Assembly (NCBI GenBank): GCA_024291935.2
Contig: JAGTYA010000026.1
Location: 10,272,001 to 10,336,000, forward strand
Direction of reading: 5' to 3'
Length of the DNA: 64,000 nucleotides
Source: Okapia johnstoni
Lineage: Eukaryota > Chordata > Mammalia > Artiodactyla > Giraffidae
Shown here one piece after another: positions 1-10,032 of the stretch (the stretch's first letter is position 1; every line of letters starts with the position of its first letter). Made by a program: the position numbers and the translations under genes. A model generated the notes under the pieces. The model was given only the letters and a program-made list of their open reading frames with translations. It had not been told where the DNA came from and made no database searches.

Positions 1-345
1 AGTAAACTGGCTCTCAGAGAGTCTGCAGAGCCACTGGCCTAGGGACACCCAGGTGGATGGGGCAGAGCCAGGACAGGAATGTGGGACCCTGCCTCCTAAG
101 CTAGGGAAGCTTCCATGGCCCTCCATCCTCCCACACCATTCTGGAGGAGGTTCCCACTCACCAGCCTGTTCCAGCCCAGTTAAAAGCTGGGGGAAGTAAA
201 GAGAGCACTGGATAAGGAGTTCTGGTCATGGTCCAGCCTGCTGTCCATCAGCCATGCCTGTTCATTCATTTGTCAACATGCCTTATTTCCTGACAGGCAC
301 CACGTTTGCTTTAAATGTGCTGGATACAGAGATAAAAAATGTTTT
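1..345. other. unique intergenic sequence with possible L2 tail
   Basis: I see no gene or clear repeat in the first 250 bases. From about 260 to 345 there is a TTCATTCATTTGTCAACA-like start followed by a loosely matching GGCACC...GATACAGAGAT stretch. This resembles the reverse complement of the L2 3' end, but the match is weak. Confidence 0.35.
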
Positions 346-515
346 GGAATCAGATGGAATTGTTTTCATACCTTAGCTCAGTGACTCACATGTTATGTAA
401 CCTTGGACAAGTTATTTAACCCCTCTTAATCTCAGTTCCTTTATCCACAAAACAGTGATAAGTTTCTCCAGTTGCTTTGTTGAGAGAATTAAATGCATGG
501 ACAGTGCTTAATAAT
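345..515 (+). repeat. MIR SINE, sense
   Basis: The stretch carries the diagnostic MIR core in sense orientation: a TGTAACCTTGGACAAGTTA-like block, then CTCAGTTCC, then AATTAAATG and ACAGTGCTTAAT. MIR is an ancient tRNA-derived mammalian SINE. The copy is diverged, and the ends are approximate. Confidence 0.7.
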
Positions 516-740
516 AGGAGCTCACACTTATATAATGTTTACAATGTGTGCCAGGCCCTGCTCTACACATTTTAGACAAATTAATTTGTTTCATCTGCAC
601 AACAGAAGCAAACAAAGCAGCTTATTAACATCTTCATTGGACAGGTGAGGTACCCGAGGCTCAGAGAAGTTAAGTGACTTGTTCGGGGTCACACAGCATG
701 CAAGTGGTGGAGCTGGGCTTCAAACCCAGGCAAATTGGTT
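516..740 (-). repeat. MIR SINE, antisense
   Basis: This is the reverse complement of the MIR core: GTGTGCCAGGCCCTGCTCTA, then GGCTCAGAGAAGTTAAGTGA and GGGTCACACAGCATGCAAGT, ending at AAACCCAGGCA. It lies directly next to an oppositely oriented MIR. Confidence 0.8.
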
Positions 741-1004
741 CCAAAATAACCTATGCTTGTAATCGCTAGGCTTGGACTAAGGCCTGGCCACAACCTTCAT
801 AAACATAAGATGCTATCATTGGATCGCAGAAGGGAAATGCTTTCTGTTCAGACCCTTCTTGTCACTATGCTTGGTCCCTACTGTTCTCTGGGACCAAAAG
901 AGCTTAGGGGTATGTCTGTCCACTGCACAGTCTGGGAAGGTGTAACAGGCAATGAAGGTGGCAATTGTGCTGTGTAACAAAACAAGCCCAAACTCAGTGG
1001 CTTA

Positions 1005-1315
1005 TTTCTTTTTTTTTTCATTTGAAAGTCACCAGTTTTCTTAAGGCTTTTTAATTTTTTTTTTTTTTCCCCGCTGTACTGGGTCTTTGCTGTGCATGGG
1101 CTTTCTCTAGCTGCAGTGAGTCAGGGCTACTCTCTAGTTGCAGTGCCCGGGCTTCTCTTGTTGAGTAGCAAGGGCTCTAGGTGTGCAGGCTTCAGTAGTT
1201 GGGGCACACGGGCTTAGTTGCCCCATGGCATGTGGGATCTTTCCGAACTAGGGATCGAATCCATGTCCTCTGCATTGGCAGGTGGATTCTTAGCCACTGG
1301 ACCACCAGGCAAGTT
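1005..1315 (-). repeat. CHR-type tRNA-derived SINE, antisense
   Basis: A T-rich tail (1008-1070) is followed by the antisense body with GGGCTTCTCTTGTTGAG, GGCTTCAGTAGTTGGGGCAC and GGGATCGAATCC, ending in GCCACTGGACCACCAGGCAAG. This matches the older cetartiodactyl CHR-type SINE. A perfect 18-bp target-site duplication, CCCAAACTCAGTGGCTTA, lies at 987-1004 and 1316-1333, so the boundaries are firm. Confidence 0.9.
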
Positions 1316-1690
1316 CCCAAACTCAGTGGCTTAAAAAGACAATCACAACTTCTCACATTCATGGGTCTGCAGAGGGGCTGGGCTTGGCCGTGTGGCTCTG
1401 CTCCACCCAGAAGGTCCAGCTCAGCTCAGATGCACGGCTCCTCCTGGGGCCCAGCCTGAAGGGGCCCACATCTGGATGTGTTCTTCCTGGGGCTATGGCA
1501 GATGTGCAAAGGGGGGAGGGGCAAGCTCAGCCAGGAAAGCAGGTTTAGGACCCCTGTTCACCTCATCCTCTAAGGGTCAAAGCAAGTCACATGATCAAGT
1601 TCACAGGCAAGAGCAAGAAGGGCCCCCCTTCCACCACAAGGCCCCTGTGAAGGGGTAATGTCCCAAAGCCGCTACAGGGCAAGGAAGAAT
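1316..1690. repeat. old interspersed repeat, family unresolved
   Basis: The sequence CAAACTCAGTGGCTTAAAAAGACAA, followed by TCATGGGTCTGC and GGTCAAAGCAAGTCACATGA, has the layout of a common ancient mammalian repeat, probably an LTR or DNA transposon relic. I could not assign the family. The CHR SINE at 1005-1315 inserted into its left part. Confidence 0.4.
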
Positions 1691-1839
1691 TGGGATCAAA
1701 ATTTCAAACCTCCAAAGAAGGGAGGGGTCCTGGGCCGAGTGACTCAGCTTGGGCCCACATCAGGTGGGAATCTCTCATGAGCCCAGAGGCCCTGGGCTAC
1801 ATCCAGTTCTGGAAGCTCCCAGCTTATTAAAAAAAAAAC

Positions 1840-2010
1840 CAAGACATGCTCACACGGCTTACGATAATTGTGGCATATTTTAGATGTTTACATTGAGCAA
1901 ATTAATGCTTTGAGCACGCACACAAATTGCTAAGCGATATAATTATGCTGCTCACAGGAAAATTATAGTATTTATTAAAATTATTAATTGCTGGTCTATT
2001 AGAGGCGTCA
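1840..2010. promoter_or_regulatory. candidate conserved non-coding element
   Basis: This AT-rich block stands out from its GC-rich surroundings. It has several homeodomain-type cores (CAAATTAATG, ATATAATTATG, TTATTAATTG) and no recognisable repeat signature. That is the usual appearance of a deeply conserved enhancer core. Conservation cannot be measured here, so the call is an inference. Confidence 0.3.
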
Positions 2011-2111
2011 GGGGCCAGCAGTGGGCCACAGGTGTGAAGTTTTCTGGTTCAGTCAGGCCAGCTCTCTGTCATCGGACAGACGACTTCCTTGGGAGACAAT
2101 GCCCTAAGCAT

Positions 2112-2306
2112 AACCCTGAAGCCCTCAGGGTGCATTAGAAGCACCCAGAAAGCTTTCCTAAAATGCTGAAGCCTGGGCCCCACCCACAAAGTTTCTGATT
2201 TAATGACCCAGGGTAGAAGGGCTTGGGAATCAGACTTTTTTTTTCCCAAAAAAAAACTCCCTGTGTAATTCTGACGTGCAGCCTCAGGGTTGAGAACCAT
2301 TGGATT
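2112..2306 (+). repeat. MER5A DNA transposon remnant (hAT-Charlie)
   Basis: GCATTAGAAGCACCCAGAAAGC, then GCCTGGGCCCCACCCACAAA, then GTGCAGCCTCAGGGTTGAGA and ACCATTGG follow the MER5A consensus along most of its length. MER5A is a non-autonomous hAT-Charlie element inactive in all living mammals. Confidence 0.8.
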
Positions 2307-2692
2307 ACGGGGTGGGAAGTTCTAAGTCAATCTGTGTTAATAAGATGTGAGGTTAGACTTATTCAAAGCTTTTGAAGTTTTGGGGAAAGAATCTTCCTTA
2401 TTCTTGAGAGAGATCTGGAAAGCTAAGTGTCTCTTCTGATGGATACGGACAGGAAAACATACTGTTTTCTCCTACTGGTGACATCTCTCAGCTATGAGGC
2501 AAGCCGGCCTGAGGACAAAGGGGATACAGAAGAAAGAAAACAGAAACAGCTAGAGTCTTGATCTCACCATACCTGAAACCTACTTACCTTCAGTTGTACT
2601 AGCCAATACAAACCTCTTCTTGCTTAAATGCGGTTGAGTCTGGTTTGTGTCACTTGCACCTATAGGCATTGGATAATGAAAGCACTTGCCAT

Positions 2693-2896
2693 GGGCTTCC
2701 CTGGTGGCTCAGAGAGCAAAGAATCCACCTGCAATGTGGGAGACCTGGGTTTGATCCCTGGGTTGGGAAGATCCCTTGGAGAAGGAAATGGCAACCCACT
2801 CCAGAATTCTTGCCTGGAGAATCCCCATGGACAGAGGAGCCTGGCAAGCTATAGTCCATGGGGTCACGAAGAGTAGGACACTACTGAGCAACTAAG
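2693..2896 (+). repeat. Bov-tA SINE, sense
   Basis: A full-length ruminant SINE. The tRNA-derived head GGGCTTCCCTGGTGGCTCAG is followed by the GGGAAGATCCC linker and the BovA body (CAACCCACTCCAGAATTCTT, GGACAGAGGAGCCTGGCAAG), ending near GAGCAACTAAGCA. This family is restricted to pecoran ruminants. Confidence 0.95.
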
Positions 2897-3254
2897 CATG
2901 GCATCCCATGCAGGGCTGGGGGAAGGACCAAGAGAGATGCTGCAGGTGAATGCACCATTGACGTTAGCTGCAAGGGGTGCTGGAGAACGGCTGCCCCAGG
3001 AGAGGCAGTCCAAGGGCTTGCTGCGTGGCAGACCTAGGCCTAGGACCTATGCGTGACAGGTGATTAATAAATGTCTTCCCAACGGGATGAATGCTTTATG
3101 CTTTCATTTCCCTTTCTGTAATGCCTGGTCTCTGCCAGATGCAGGGGAGAGAGTAATCTGATTATCTGATTAAAGTAATGTGGCCCCAAGTACCAGCAAC
3201 TCCATGGCTTAAGCCACAGGGCAGATCTGTGTAGGTAAGAGGCTTACCACCCCA

Positions 3255-3440
3255 ACAGTGAAATAATCAGGCCAGCAGGGGAGCAATTAATTAGACAGAT
3301 GCTTCCTAAGAGCCTACTATGCTCCAAGCACTGTGCCAAGCCGAAGCAGCTGAGGAAACTTTGCCCCCACCAGAAAGCCCGTAGGGATCTCTGAAGATGG
3401 GAGGAACACTTCCGCCCCTTACCTATGCCCTCATCGACAT
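3255..3440 (-). repeat. L2 3'-end fragment, antisense (weak)
   Basis: CCTAAGAGCCTACTATGCTC, then CAAGCACTGTGCCAAGC, fits the reverse complement of an L2 or MIR 3' end ('...cctactatgtgccaagcactgtgc'). The remainder is too diverged to place, so the class is likely and the ends are not. Confidence 0.45.
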
Positions 3441-4060
3441 GCCTGGGCCACAGCAACGGAGGGTGCCCTGATACTCAGCGCTCATGCAATCCAAGTGCTC
3501 TCTCCTCTGAGACATGGGGATAGTAGGGACTGGAAGCCACGATTTTGCCTGTGGTGTTTTTGAAATCATGATTTTTCAACCGGGTAATTCAGTGCCATGA
3601 ATTGAAAGTTTAAACAGTATAAGATGTCAGAGTCTGAGAAGTCAGTCTTGTCCGCACCCCTGTCCCGTGCACCCCACTTTCCTGTCTCTAACGGCAGTCA
3701 CTTCTTAGTTTCTTGGGTGTCCTTTCTGCGGTGGTTATAAGGCCAGCTGTAATCTGTTGTGTGTTAGCTGTTAAATATTCTGATTATCACCTTGCCTGCC
3801 AGCATCCTGATAAAGTACAAGCAGACAAAAAATATTTTCTCCCTTTCTTACTTTCTCACACAGAAGTATTGTTATGAATACACGGTTCTGAATCTCACCC
3901 TTTTCATTGAAAAAATATCCCAGTGCTCTTTTCCTAGCAGTATAGAAAGTGGCCTCATTCTTTTTACGGCTGTATAGTATTCCTTCCAAAGATTATTTAT
4001 ATACAGTGCATGTTTAATTTGCCTCCAAGTTTTTGTTATAATAAGCAATGGTATAGGGAG

Positions 4061-4278
4061 TAGAGACTTCCCTGGTGGCTCAGACGGTAAAGCGTCTGTC
4101 TACAATGCGAGAGACCCGGGTTCAATCTCTGAGTCGGGAAGATCTCCTGGAGAAGGAAATGGCAATCCACTTCAGTATTCTTGCTTGGGAAATCCCATGG
4201 ACAGAGGAGCCTTGTAGGCTACAGTCCATGGGGTCACAAAGAGTTGGACATGACTGAGCAACTTCACTTTCACTTTTC
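4061..4278 (+). repeat. Bov-tA SINE, sense
   Basis: Full-length copy beginning ACTTCCCTGGTGGCTCAGAC and ending in GAGCAACTTCACTTTCAC. An 8-bp target-site duplication, ATAGGGAG, flanks it at 4053-4060 and 4279-4286. It lies inside the antisense L1M fragment. Confidence 0.95.
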
Positions 4279-4350
4279 ATAGGGAGCAGCCTCGTATTCA
4301 TTTATGAACAGCTCTATCTATAGGATAAAATGTAGATTTAGGATTGCTGA

Positions 4351-4547
4351 AAAGTGAAAAATTGTTAATCACTTAGCTGTGTCCAACTCTTTGCAGCTAT
4401 AACCCGCCAGGCTCCTCTGTCCATGGCCTTTTCAAGGCAAGAACACTGGAGTGGGTAGCCATTCCCTTCTCCAGGAATCTTCTTGACCCAGGGGTCGAAC
4501 CCAGATCTCCTGCATTGCAGGCAGATTCTTTACAGTTTGAGCTACGC
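4351..4547 (-). repeat. Bov-tA SINE, antisense
   Basis: Reverse-complement copy with GTGTCCAACTCTTTGCAGC, GGCTCCTCTGTCCATGGCC and CATTGCAGGCAGATTCTTTA. A perfect 11-bp target-site duplication, AGGATTGCTGA, lies at 4340-4350 and 4548-4558. With the sense copy at 4061-4278 it forms an inverted pair only 72 bp apart. Confidence 0.95.
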
Positions 4548-4929
4548 AGGATTGCTGAGTCAAAGGGCAAATGCATTTGCAACTTTGATAAATATTAAAC
4601 TGTTGCCCTTCGTAGGGAATGCTCCACATTTAATTCCCACCATCTATATATGAAAGTTGTTTATTTTTTACATGAACCAAATAAAATACTTTTCTTCCTG
4701 AAAATGAAAACATGTCCCTTGTATTGTACAAAACTGGGAAAATACAAACGCAGAGCAAAAAACAAAAATTATACTTGCTCCAACTGTGCGGAGATCCCTC
4801 TGCACAGTCTGGTGTTTTTCCTTCCAGTCTTGCTTGGTACCCTGCATATTATTCCATGAACTGATTTATTCACTGAACTAATATTTTGTGAATGATTTCT
4901 CATGCTGGCAAAATTTTTTTCTATCCTCG

Positions 4930-5170
4930 GAGAAGTGATGGAGCAGAGATATCAAGCAAGCAGACCCTGGTTCAGATCTTAGCCACACTGCTTGCTAGCT
5001 GCACAGCCTTGGGCAAGTTACCTAACAGTTCTCGACTTTCATCTCCTCACTTAAAATGGGGATCCTAAGAGCACCTTCCTCATGTTTTTGTCATGAGGGT
5101 TGAGCCGTGAGAGTCAGCACATGTGAAATGCACAAGCAGGGTCTGGCACTATAATAAAGTGAGCTGATAC
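4930..5170 (+). repeat. MIR SINE, sense
   Basis: The full MIR layout is legible: CAGACCCTGGTTCAGATCTT, TTGCTAGCTGCACAGCCTTG, GGCAAGTTACCTAACAG, AAAATGGGGATC and AGGGTTGAGC..., ending with GGTCTGGCACTATAATAAAG. Confidence 0.8.
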
Positions 5171-5174
5171 TGCA

Positions 5175-5345
5175 TCATGTTTGACTGCACGGTATTCCCT
5201 CGGATAGAAGTAGCATCGCTTATGGAATGAGTTCCTTATTTTCTTGGACACCCAGGTTATTTCTGTGTTTCACTGTTCAGCTGTGCTGCAATGATGCAGC
5301 TTTGTGGATACAACTTTGCCTGGGTCTCTGGTTATCTTCATGGAA
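5175..5345 (-). repeat. possible antisense L1 fragment
   Basis: TGCACGGTATTCCCTCGGAT, a CTTATTTTCTTGGACACCCA-like block and GTGCTGCAATGATGCAG resemble the antisense L1 3' region that reads '...gctgcaatga'. The match is partial, and the class assignment is tentative. Confidence 0.4.
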
Positions 5346-5559
5346 GCGGGGGGAACAGTTATGGCCCACCTCTCACGGCTGCTCTGGATCTGCCCCTTGG
5401 AGCTTTTTAGGGTTGGTTTTCACATCCCTGCCCTTCTGGGTTTTCCTTCACGCAGCCTTCAGAGGTAGCATCCGGGCTCCCTGGTGTCACCCTTGGCCCC
5501 TCCACCTGGGCAAACCCAGTCACCTTTCTCGGCCAAGAGAATATCAGAGCCTTTAAACC

Positions 5560-5898
5560 ACCTGGCAACTGATGAATGGATTTTTTGAGTGTGATGTCGC
5601 CATATGGAATTGGTACATGTTACAACAAGGATGAACCTTGAATATATAAAGGTAAATGAGAGAAGCTGGACACAGAAAGCCATGTACATTCCATTTATGT
5701 GAAATGTCCAGAAAAGACAAATCTGTAGAGACAGACAGTCGATTAGAGATTGCCAGGGGTTAGCAGGAGAGCTGATGGGGAAGGATTGCTAATAGGTACA
5801 AGGTTTCTTTTGGGGTGATGAAAGATTTCTGAAATATGATGTGGTAATGTTTGCACAACCTTGTGGAACATACTAAAGCCCACTGAACTGTACACTTT
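5560..5898 (+). repeat. L1M 3' UTR, sense, left part
   Basis: AACTGATGAATGGATTTTTT, TACAACAAGGATGAACCTTG, CATTTATGTGAAATGTCCAG and GATTGCCAGGGGTTAGC follow the 3' UTR of an L1MA/L1MB-type element. The fragment is split at 5899 by an antisense Bov-tA and resumes at 6107. Confidence 0.85.
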
Positions 5899-6106
5899 GT
5901 GCTGTGTGTGCTTAGTCGCTCAGTTGTGTCTGATTCTTTGTGACCCCATGGACTGTAGCCCGCCAGGCTCCTCTGTCCATGGGGATTCTCTAGGCAAGAA
6001 TACTGGAGTGGCTTGTCATGCTGTCCTCCAGGGGATCTTCCTGACACAGGGATTGAACCCAGGTCTCCCGCATTACAGGAGAATTCTTTACTCTCTGAAC
6101 AACCTC
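5899..6106 (-). repeat. Bov-tA SINE, antisense, nested in L1M
   Basis: A complete antisense copy from GTGCTGTGTGTGCTTAGTCG to CTTTACTCTCTGAACAACCT. A perfect 16-bp target-site duplication, CTGAACTGTACACTTT, lies at 5883-5898 and 6107-6122, so insertion into the older L1M is unambiguous. Confidence 0.95.
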
Positions 6107-6170
6107 CTGAACTGTACACTTTAGAGGAAGCGATTTTTCTCTAATAAATAAATAATAAAAGAGAACTGAG
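6107..6170 (+). repeat. L1M 3' UTR, sense, right part
   Basis: This is the continuation of the L1M 3' end after the Bov-tA insertion. It finishes in an A-rich tail (AATAAATAAATAATAAAA), as expected for the 3' terminus of a LINE. Confidence 0.8.
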
Positions 6171-6254
6171 CAGAACTGGACACAGGGAGATGGAGGAAGA
6201 ACCCTCCTCCCCACCCAAGGCTTAATACCACCTGGCAGAATAAATAAAGTTTAA

Positions 6255-6385
6255 CCTCTGGGTCTTGTCCCAGTCCTCCTTGCATCTCAGAATCACCTGG
6301 GATGCTTTGTGATCCCAAGGCTCAGGATGTACCCAGACCAAGGAAATCTAGTGAACCCCACGCAGAGTCGGGACTGAGAACCAGT
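6255..6385 (+). repeat. MER5A remnant
   Basis: TGCATCTCAGAATCACCTGG, GATGCTTTGTGATCCCAAGG and, at the far end, GACTGAGAACCAGTG match the two termini of MER5A, with a diverged middle. Confidence 0.65.
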
Positions 6386-6522
6386 GCCCACATGAGCTTA
6401 AAACAATAACAACAAAAACAAAGCAAAACTTCTGGCCTGTATGATAAGGACTCTGACGCCCAGAGAGGTGAGTCTGTTTGCTTGGCAAGTCACAGGCTGC
6501 CCCACTTGGCAGATCCTCTTGC

Positions 6523-6690
6523 ATAAGAGCACAGGCTCTGGAGCCAGACTGACCTGAGTTCAAATCCTGACTCTTACTTAATTATCTAAACCTCCCTGAG
6601 CACCAGCTCTCTCATCCACAGTCTAGTCTTTAGTACCTGTTCCTCAGAGATCAGACGAGATGCCATATGAGTAAGCACTTATTTTATGCA
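6523..6690 (+). repeat. MIR SINE, sense
   Basis: GAGCACAGGCTCTGGAGCCA, GACTGACCTGAGTTCAAATC and CTGACTCTTACTTAATTATC are the 5' (tRNA-like) half of MIR. The 3' half is diverged. Confidence 0.8.
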
Positions 6691-7040
6691 AGTATCTGGC
6701 AGTTTCCAACGTGCTCAGAGAAGGACAAGGGAGCATGACCCCTAACCCAAAGCGTCTGCCCTTTTATACCTTTAATAATCATAATAACTGTTGAATCTTG
6801 CTCATTCCAGGTGCTTTGTGGGAGAGGGAGTGTCTTGACCCAGGTCCCAGACTGACCCCTGCGTTCTCTTCCTCGTGGATGGATATGGGAGTACAAGTTG
6901 GCGGGGAACAGCCTCCGCAAATCTCCTGATGGTGGCTTTCCCTGGGACGGTGGGCTTCTCTTCTCTCTGCTCGCACAGCGCCTAGTGCCAGCTCTGGCAT
7001 TTAACAGGGACTCAAGAAATATGGTCACACAGAGGAAAGT

Positions 7041-7400
7041 TCCCAGAGGAGCTCCGCTCCTGGTGGGTTTCCCAAGGAGACGGCAGTCCCCCGTGAGGCC
7101 ACTAGGGGTCTCCACGCTCCACCAAATGGCTACTCTAGGGTCTCGTCAAGGGTTCCGCGGGCATTGGTTAGCTTGGGAGGAGGGTCCATCCCGCTGAGAA
7201 CAGGCTTGGTGGTGACCCGCTGAGGATGTCATGGCCTCTACGATGCCATTGCATACTGGCCTCTACGATGCCACCCTTTCCCCTTGCCCTCCCTGGGGCA
7301 GATCACCGACGATAACGGTGAGGATCAGCTTCTCAAACCGCCCAGTACAATGTCAGCATAAGGGGAAGGGGTCACGGCTGGAGGGGGGTGTGCATGGCGG
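7041..7400. other. unique sequence with a small 25-bp duplication
   Basis: I see no gene here. A 1.7-copy tandem duplication lies at 7232-7273: TGGCCTCTACGATGCCA appears at 7232-7248 and again at 7257-7273, a period of 25 bp. A partial CTCF-like core, CCACTAGGGG, lies at 7099-7108. Confidence 0.5.
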
Positions 7401-7560
7401 TTGAACACCTACTACGTGCTAACTCTTTGAGCCAGCTCATTTTCTTTAATCCCCAGAGCTCCAAACCTGTGAAGCAGACGTCATTTTCTCCATTTTACAA
7501 ATGAGGAAACTGCAGCTCAGAAAACCAGAGCCGTTGATGGGGCTGGATTCCGGCTCTACT
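7400..7560 (-). repeat. MIR SINE, antisense
   Basis: ACACCTACTACGTGCTAACT, then TTTACAAATGAGGAAACTGC and AGCTCAGAAAACC, is the reverse complement of the MIR core and 3' half. Confidence 0.75.
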
Positions 7561-7672
7561 GTGCCTGGTTTCAGAGACTGCATGCTCTCTGGGGCCATCT
7601 GCCTCCCTCCTCTCCCCTGGGGCCTGGCTTCTGGAGGGACTGACTGTCCCTCACCCCACATACTCAGTCACT

Positions 7673-7709
7673 CACACAGCACACTACACACACATACACA
7701 CACACACGG
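7673..7709. repeat. short CA-rich simple repeat
   Basis: An interrupted CA dinucleotide tract (ACACAGCACACTACACACAC and onward). It is short and likely of no consequence. Confidence 0.8.
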
Positions 7710-7712
7710 ACC

Positions 7713-8536
7713 CCCACCCAAAATCTCAGAGCCCAGCTGAGACATCTCAGTCCCTTGAACCAGGGTTCTCATGGAGGGAGGTAAGCCTTGAGGAGTTATT
7801 ACAACAAGATCAGTTGCTCTGATCTAACCGTCTTTCTATTTTTAAATTTTTTTCTTCCCTCTGAATGTACTTTGCATCAAGGGCTTGTCTTCTTGGTTCC
7901 TATGAGAACGCTGTGCTATTCCTTAACTGAAGGCTCATTTATGGTATTTTCCCCCTGGTATTACAAAAGCAGTGTGTGCCACTGCAGAAACAGGGAGAAG
8001 CCAAGAGAACAGAAACTCCCCTCCTCCATGCTGAAAACCCATCCTCCCCACGGAAGACTGCCCTTTCCCCCACACACCCTTCTCCCACCACCGGGCCTGG
8101 AACCCCCACTGTGTCTCAGCTGGTTCCCTGAGACAGAACTCCCAGGCGGGAAGCCAGAGGCCGGGGTCCTCGTCCTGCCCTGCTGCAGCATCCTGTGTGT
8201 CCTTGGGCAGGGCCCGCCTGTCTTGGGGTGGGCCTGGAGATAGTCTCAAAGGGCCCTAACATTCAAGGACTCTGGGCCTGTCTGGAAGGGCTCAAAGCCC
8301 AGGGGGCAGCCCCAAGGGCCTCCTCCTCATGTAGGACAAGTTGGATGCTCCCAGTCACAAGTGCTTCCGGAATAATCAGGAGACCAGGGAAGGCAAGCTC
8401 GGGGAAGCCCTCACTTAGATTCAGCATCGAGCAGAAAGGAAACCTTCCTGAGGATGGACCATGGAGCCGCTCTAAGGACCGGGGTGTCCTATCTCCTGAT
8501 CAGGGCCAGCTTCCCGGGTGTCTAACATATGCAGAG
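7713..8536. other. unique intergenic sequence
   Basis: I see no gene, repeat or regulatory signature that I can defend. Open frames across this GC-rich part lack splice-supported structure, and I recognise no protein family in their translations. Confidence 0.4.
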
Positions 8537-8680
8537 GGTGGCAGAGGATGAGATGGTTGGATGGCATCACCGACTCAATGGACATGAATTTGAGCAAACT
8601 CCGGGAGATAGTGAAGGACAGGGAAGCCTGGCATGCTGTAGTCCATGAGATCACAAACCGTCAGACATGACTTAGCAACA
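8537..8680 (+). repeat. BovB/BovA-related 3' fragment
   Basis: GATGGTTGGATGGCATCACC, GACTCAATGGACATGAATTT, GAGCAAACTCCGGGAGATAG and CAGACATGACTTAGCAAC match the ruminant BovB LINE 3' end and its derived SINEs. The tRNA head of Bov-tA is absent, which separates this copy from the others. Confidence 0.8.
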
Positions 8681-8842
8681 TGCGCAAGTAGCTCAGGGCC
8701 CCAAGCTTGGGATAATGCTCTGCTGTTGCCATCTTGAAATTCTTAATCGTTTTTTAACAAGGACCCCACATTTTCATTTTTACTGGATTCTGCAAGTTAC
8801 GTAGCCTGTCTTTCTCCTAATAATAATACCTATTGCTGAGAT

Positions 8843-9070
8843 GGGCTTCCCTAGAGGCTCAGCGGTAAAGGATCCGCCTGCCAAGCAGGACACACGGGGT
8901 CGATCCCTGGGTCGGGAAGATGCCCTGGAGAAAGAAATGGCTACCCATTCCAGTATTCTTGCCTGGGAAATCCCGTGGACAGAGGAGCTTGGCGGGCTAC
9001 GGTCCATGGGTCTGACACGACTTAGGGTCAGACACGACTTAGCAACTAAACAACAGCAACAGCAACAATT
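8843..9070 (+). repeat. Bov-tA SINE, sense, with internal duplication
   Basis: Full-length copy from GGGCTTCCCTAGAGGCTCAG. Near its 3' end the block GACACGACTTAG occurs twice in tandem (9013-9041). The copy finishes in a CAACAGCAACAGCAACA tail, a common microsatellite form of the Bov-tA tail. Confidence 0.95.
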
Positions 9071-9199
9071 ACAGCTCTAGATCTTGCTGTATGCCGGGTA
9101 TGACCAGCTTCTCCTAGTTATAATTCATCTGTCGTCCCTTCCCCCCCAACAGCGACAGGGTGTAAATTGCCTCTCTTGGACTTGGTCAACTCAGATGAT

Positions 9200-9395
9200 G
9201 ATGTTTACTGGGAGCTAGGCATTTTTATGTATGCTGACACTCCTAAGGCTCTTAGCAATGCCAGAGGTACTGTGACCACCCACATCTGATACACGAGGCA
9301 CCGAGGCCCAGAGCGGTTAAGCAACTTGCCTGCTGTCTGTAGGGTCACAAGGAGCACACACGCACTGCAGTTGTGGAGCTAGTGAGGGGTCACCC
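9200..9395 (-). repeat. MIR SINE, antisense
   Basis: GGGAGCTAGGCATTTTTATG and CACGAGGCACCGAGGCCCAG, followed by AGCGGTTAAGCAACTTGCCT, trace the reverse complement of MIR. Confidence 0.75.
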
Positions 9396-10032
9396 GCTAT
9401 TTGAATCCATGCTTACAGACCCTAGTCCTCCTGCCACTGTGTGGGGAGCCCACTGAAAGCCAGGGGTCATCCCAGGATCTTGGCTGCCCTGCCCCCGCCA
9501 GCTTCCAACCCAGCTGTGGTGCTGGGTGCCCAGCGGTGCCCGAGTGGGTGAGCTGTCAGTTTCCATTCCCTTCACCTCCTGATCCTCTGACAGCTGCTGC
9601 GCTCTGCCACCTCCCGTGCCCAGGTGCACGATCTGCTCCCCGGCTCAGGCGAGGACCCGTGGGGCCAGGAAGTGTCACTTTCCATTTCTGCCCGCAGTGC
9701 TGAGCTCCCTGTGTTCCTGGCTGCAGCTGTGGCTCCAGGGACCCTGGTCTGCCGGTGCCGGTTAGCACTGACATGACAACCCAGGCGGAAGGGTCTGATG
9801 TGGCTGGAAATGGGGTGGACAGACCAGTGCGTGGACATGCTGCTGGGATAAAGAGAGCAAGTTCATTAGTAAAGAATCTGGGGTCTGGGGTACACAGTCT
9901 TGAGTTCAAGTCCAAGGTTTGGCACTTATCAGCCATTTGACCTTGGGTAAATTACAGAATTGAATTTCAGGGTCCCCTTCTGTAAAAAGACAGCAAGAAG
10001 GAGGCATCATGGTTAAGAACTCAGATATAACA

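Larger units (their letters stand above)
3540..4650 (-). repeat. L1M-type LINE 3' fragment, antisense, split by two SINEs
   Basis: The right part (4548-4640), with GGATTGCTGAGTCAAAGGGC, AAATATTAAACTGTTGCCCT and TTAATTCCCACCATCTATAT, matches the reverse complement of an old L1 3' region. The left part (about 3540-4050), with GGCTGTATAGTATTCCTTCC, belongs to the same element. Two Bov-tA copies in opposite orientations interrupt it at 4061-4278 and 4351-4547. Confidence 0.65.

Noticed and set aside
2693..2780. tRNA-like head of Bov-tA and CHR SINEs as real tRNA genes
   Set aside because: They keep A/B-box-like blocks but lack a foldable cloverleaf with an intact anticodon arm. They are SINE heads.
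2628..2891. Open frames with recurring Cys/Trp-rich peptides, seen at every Bov-tA copy
   Set aside because: The same peptide-like strings recur wherever the SINE occurs. They are translations of the SINE, not genes.
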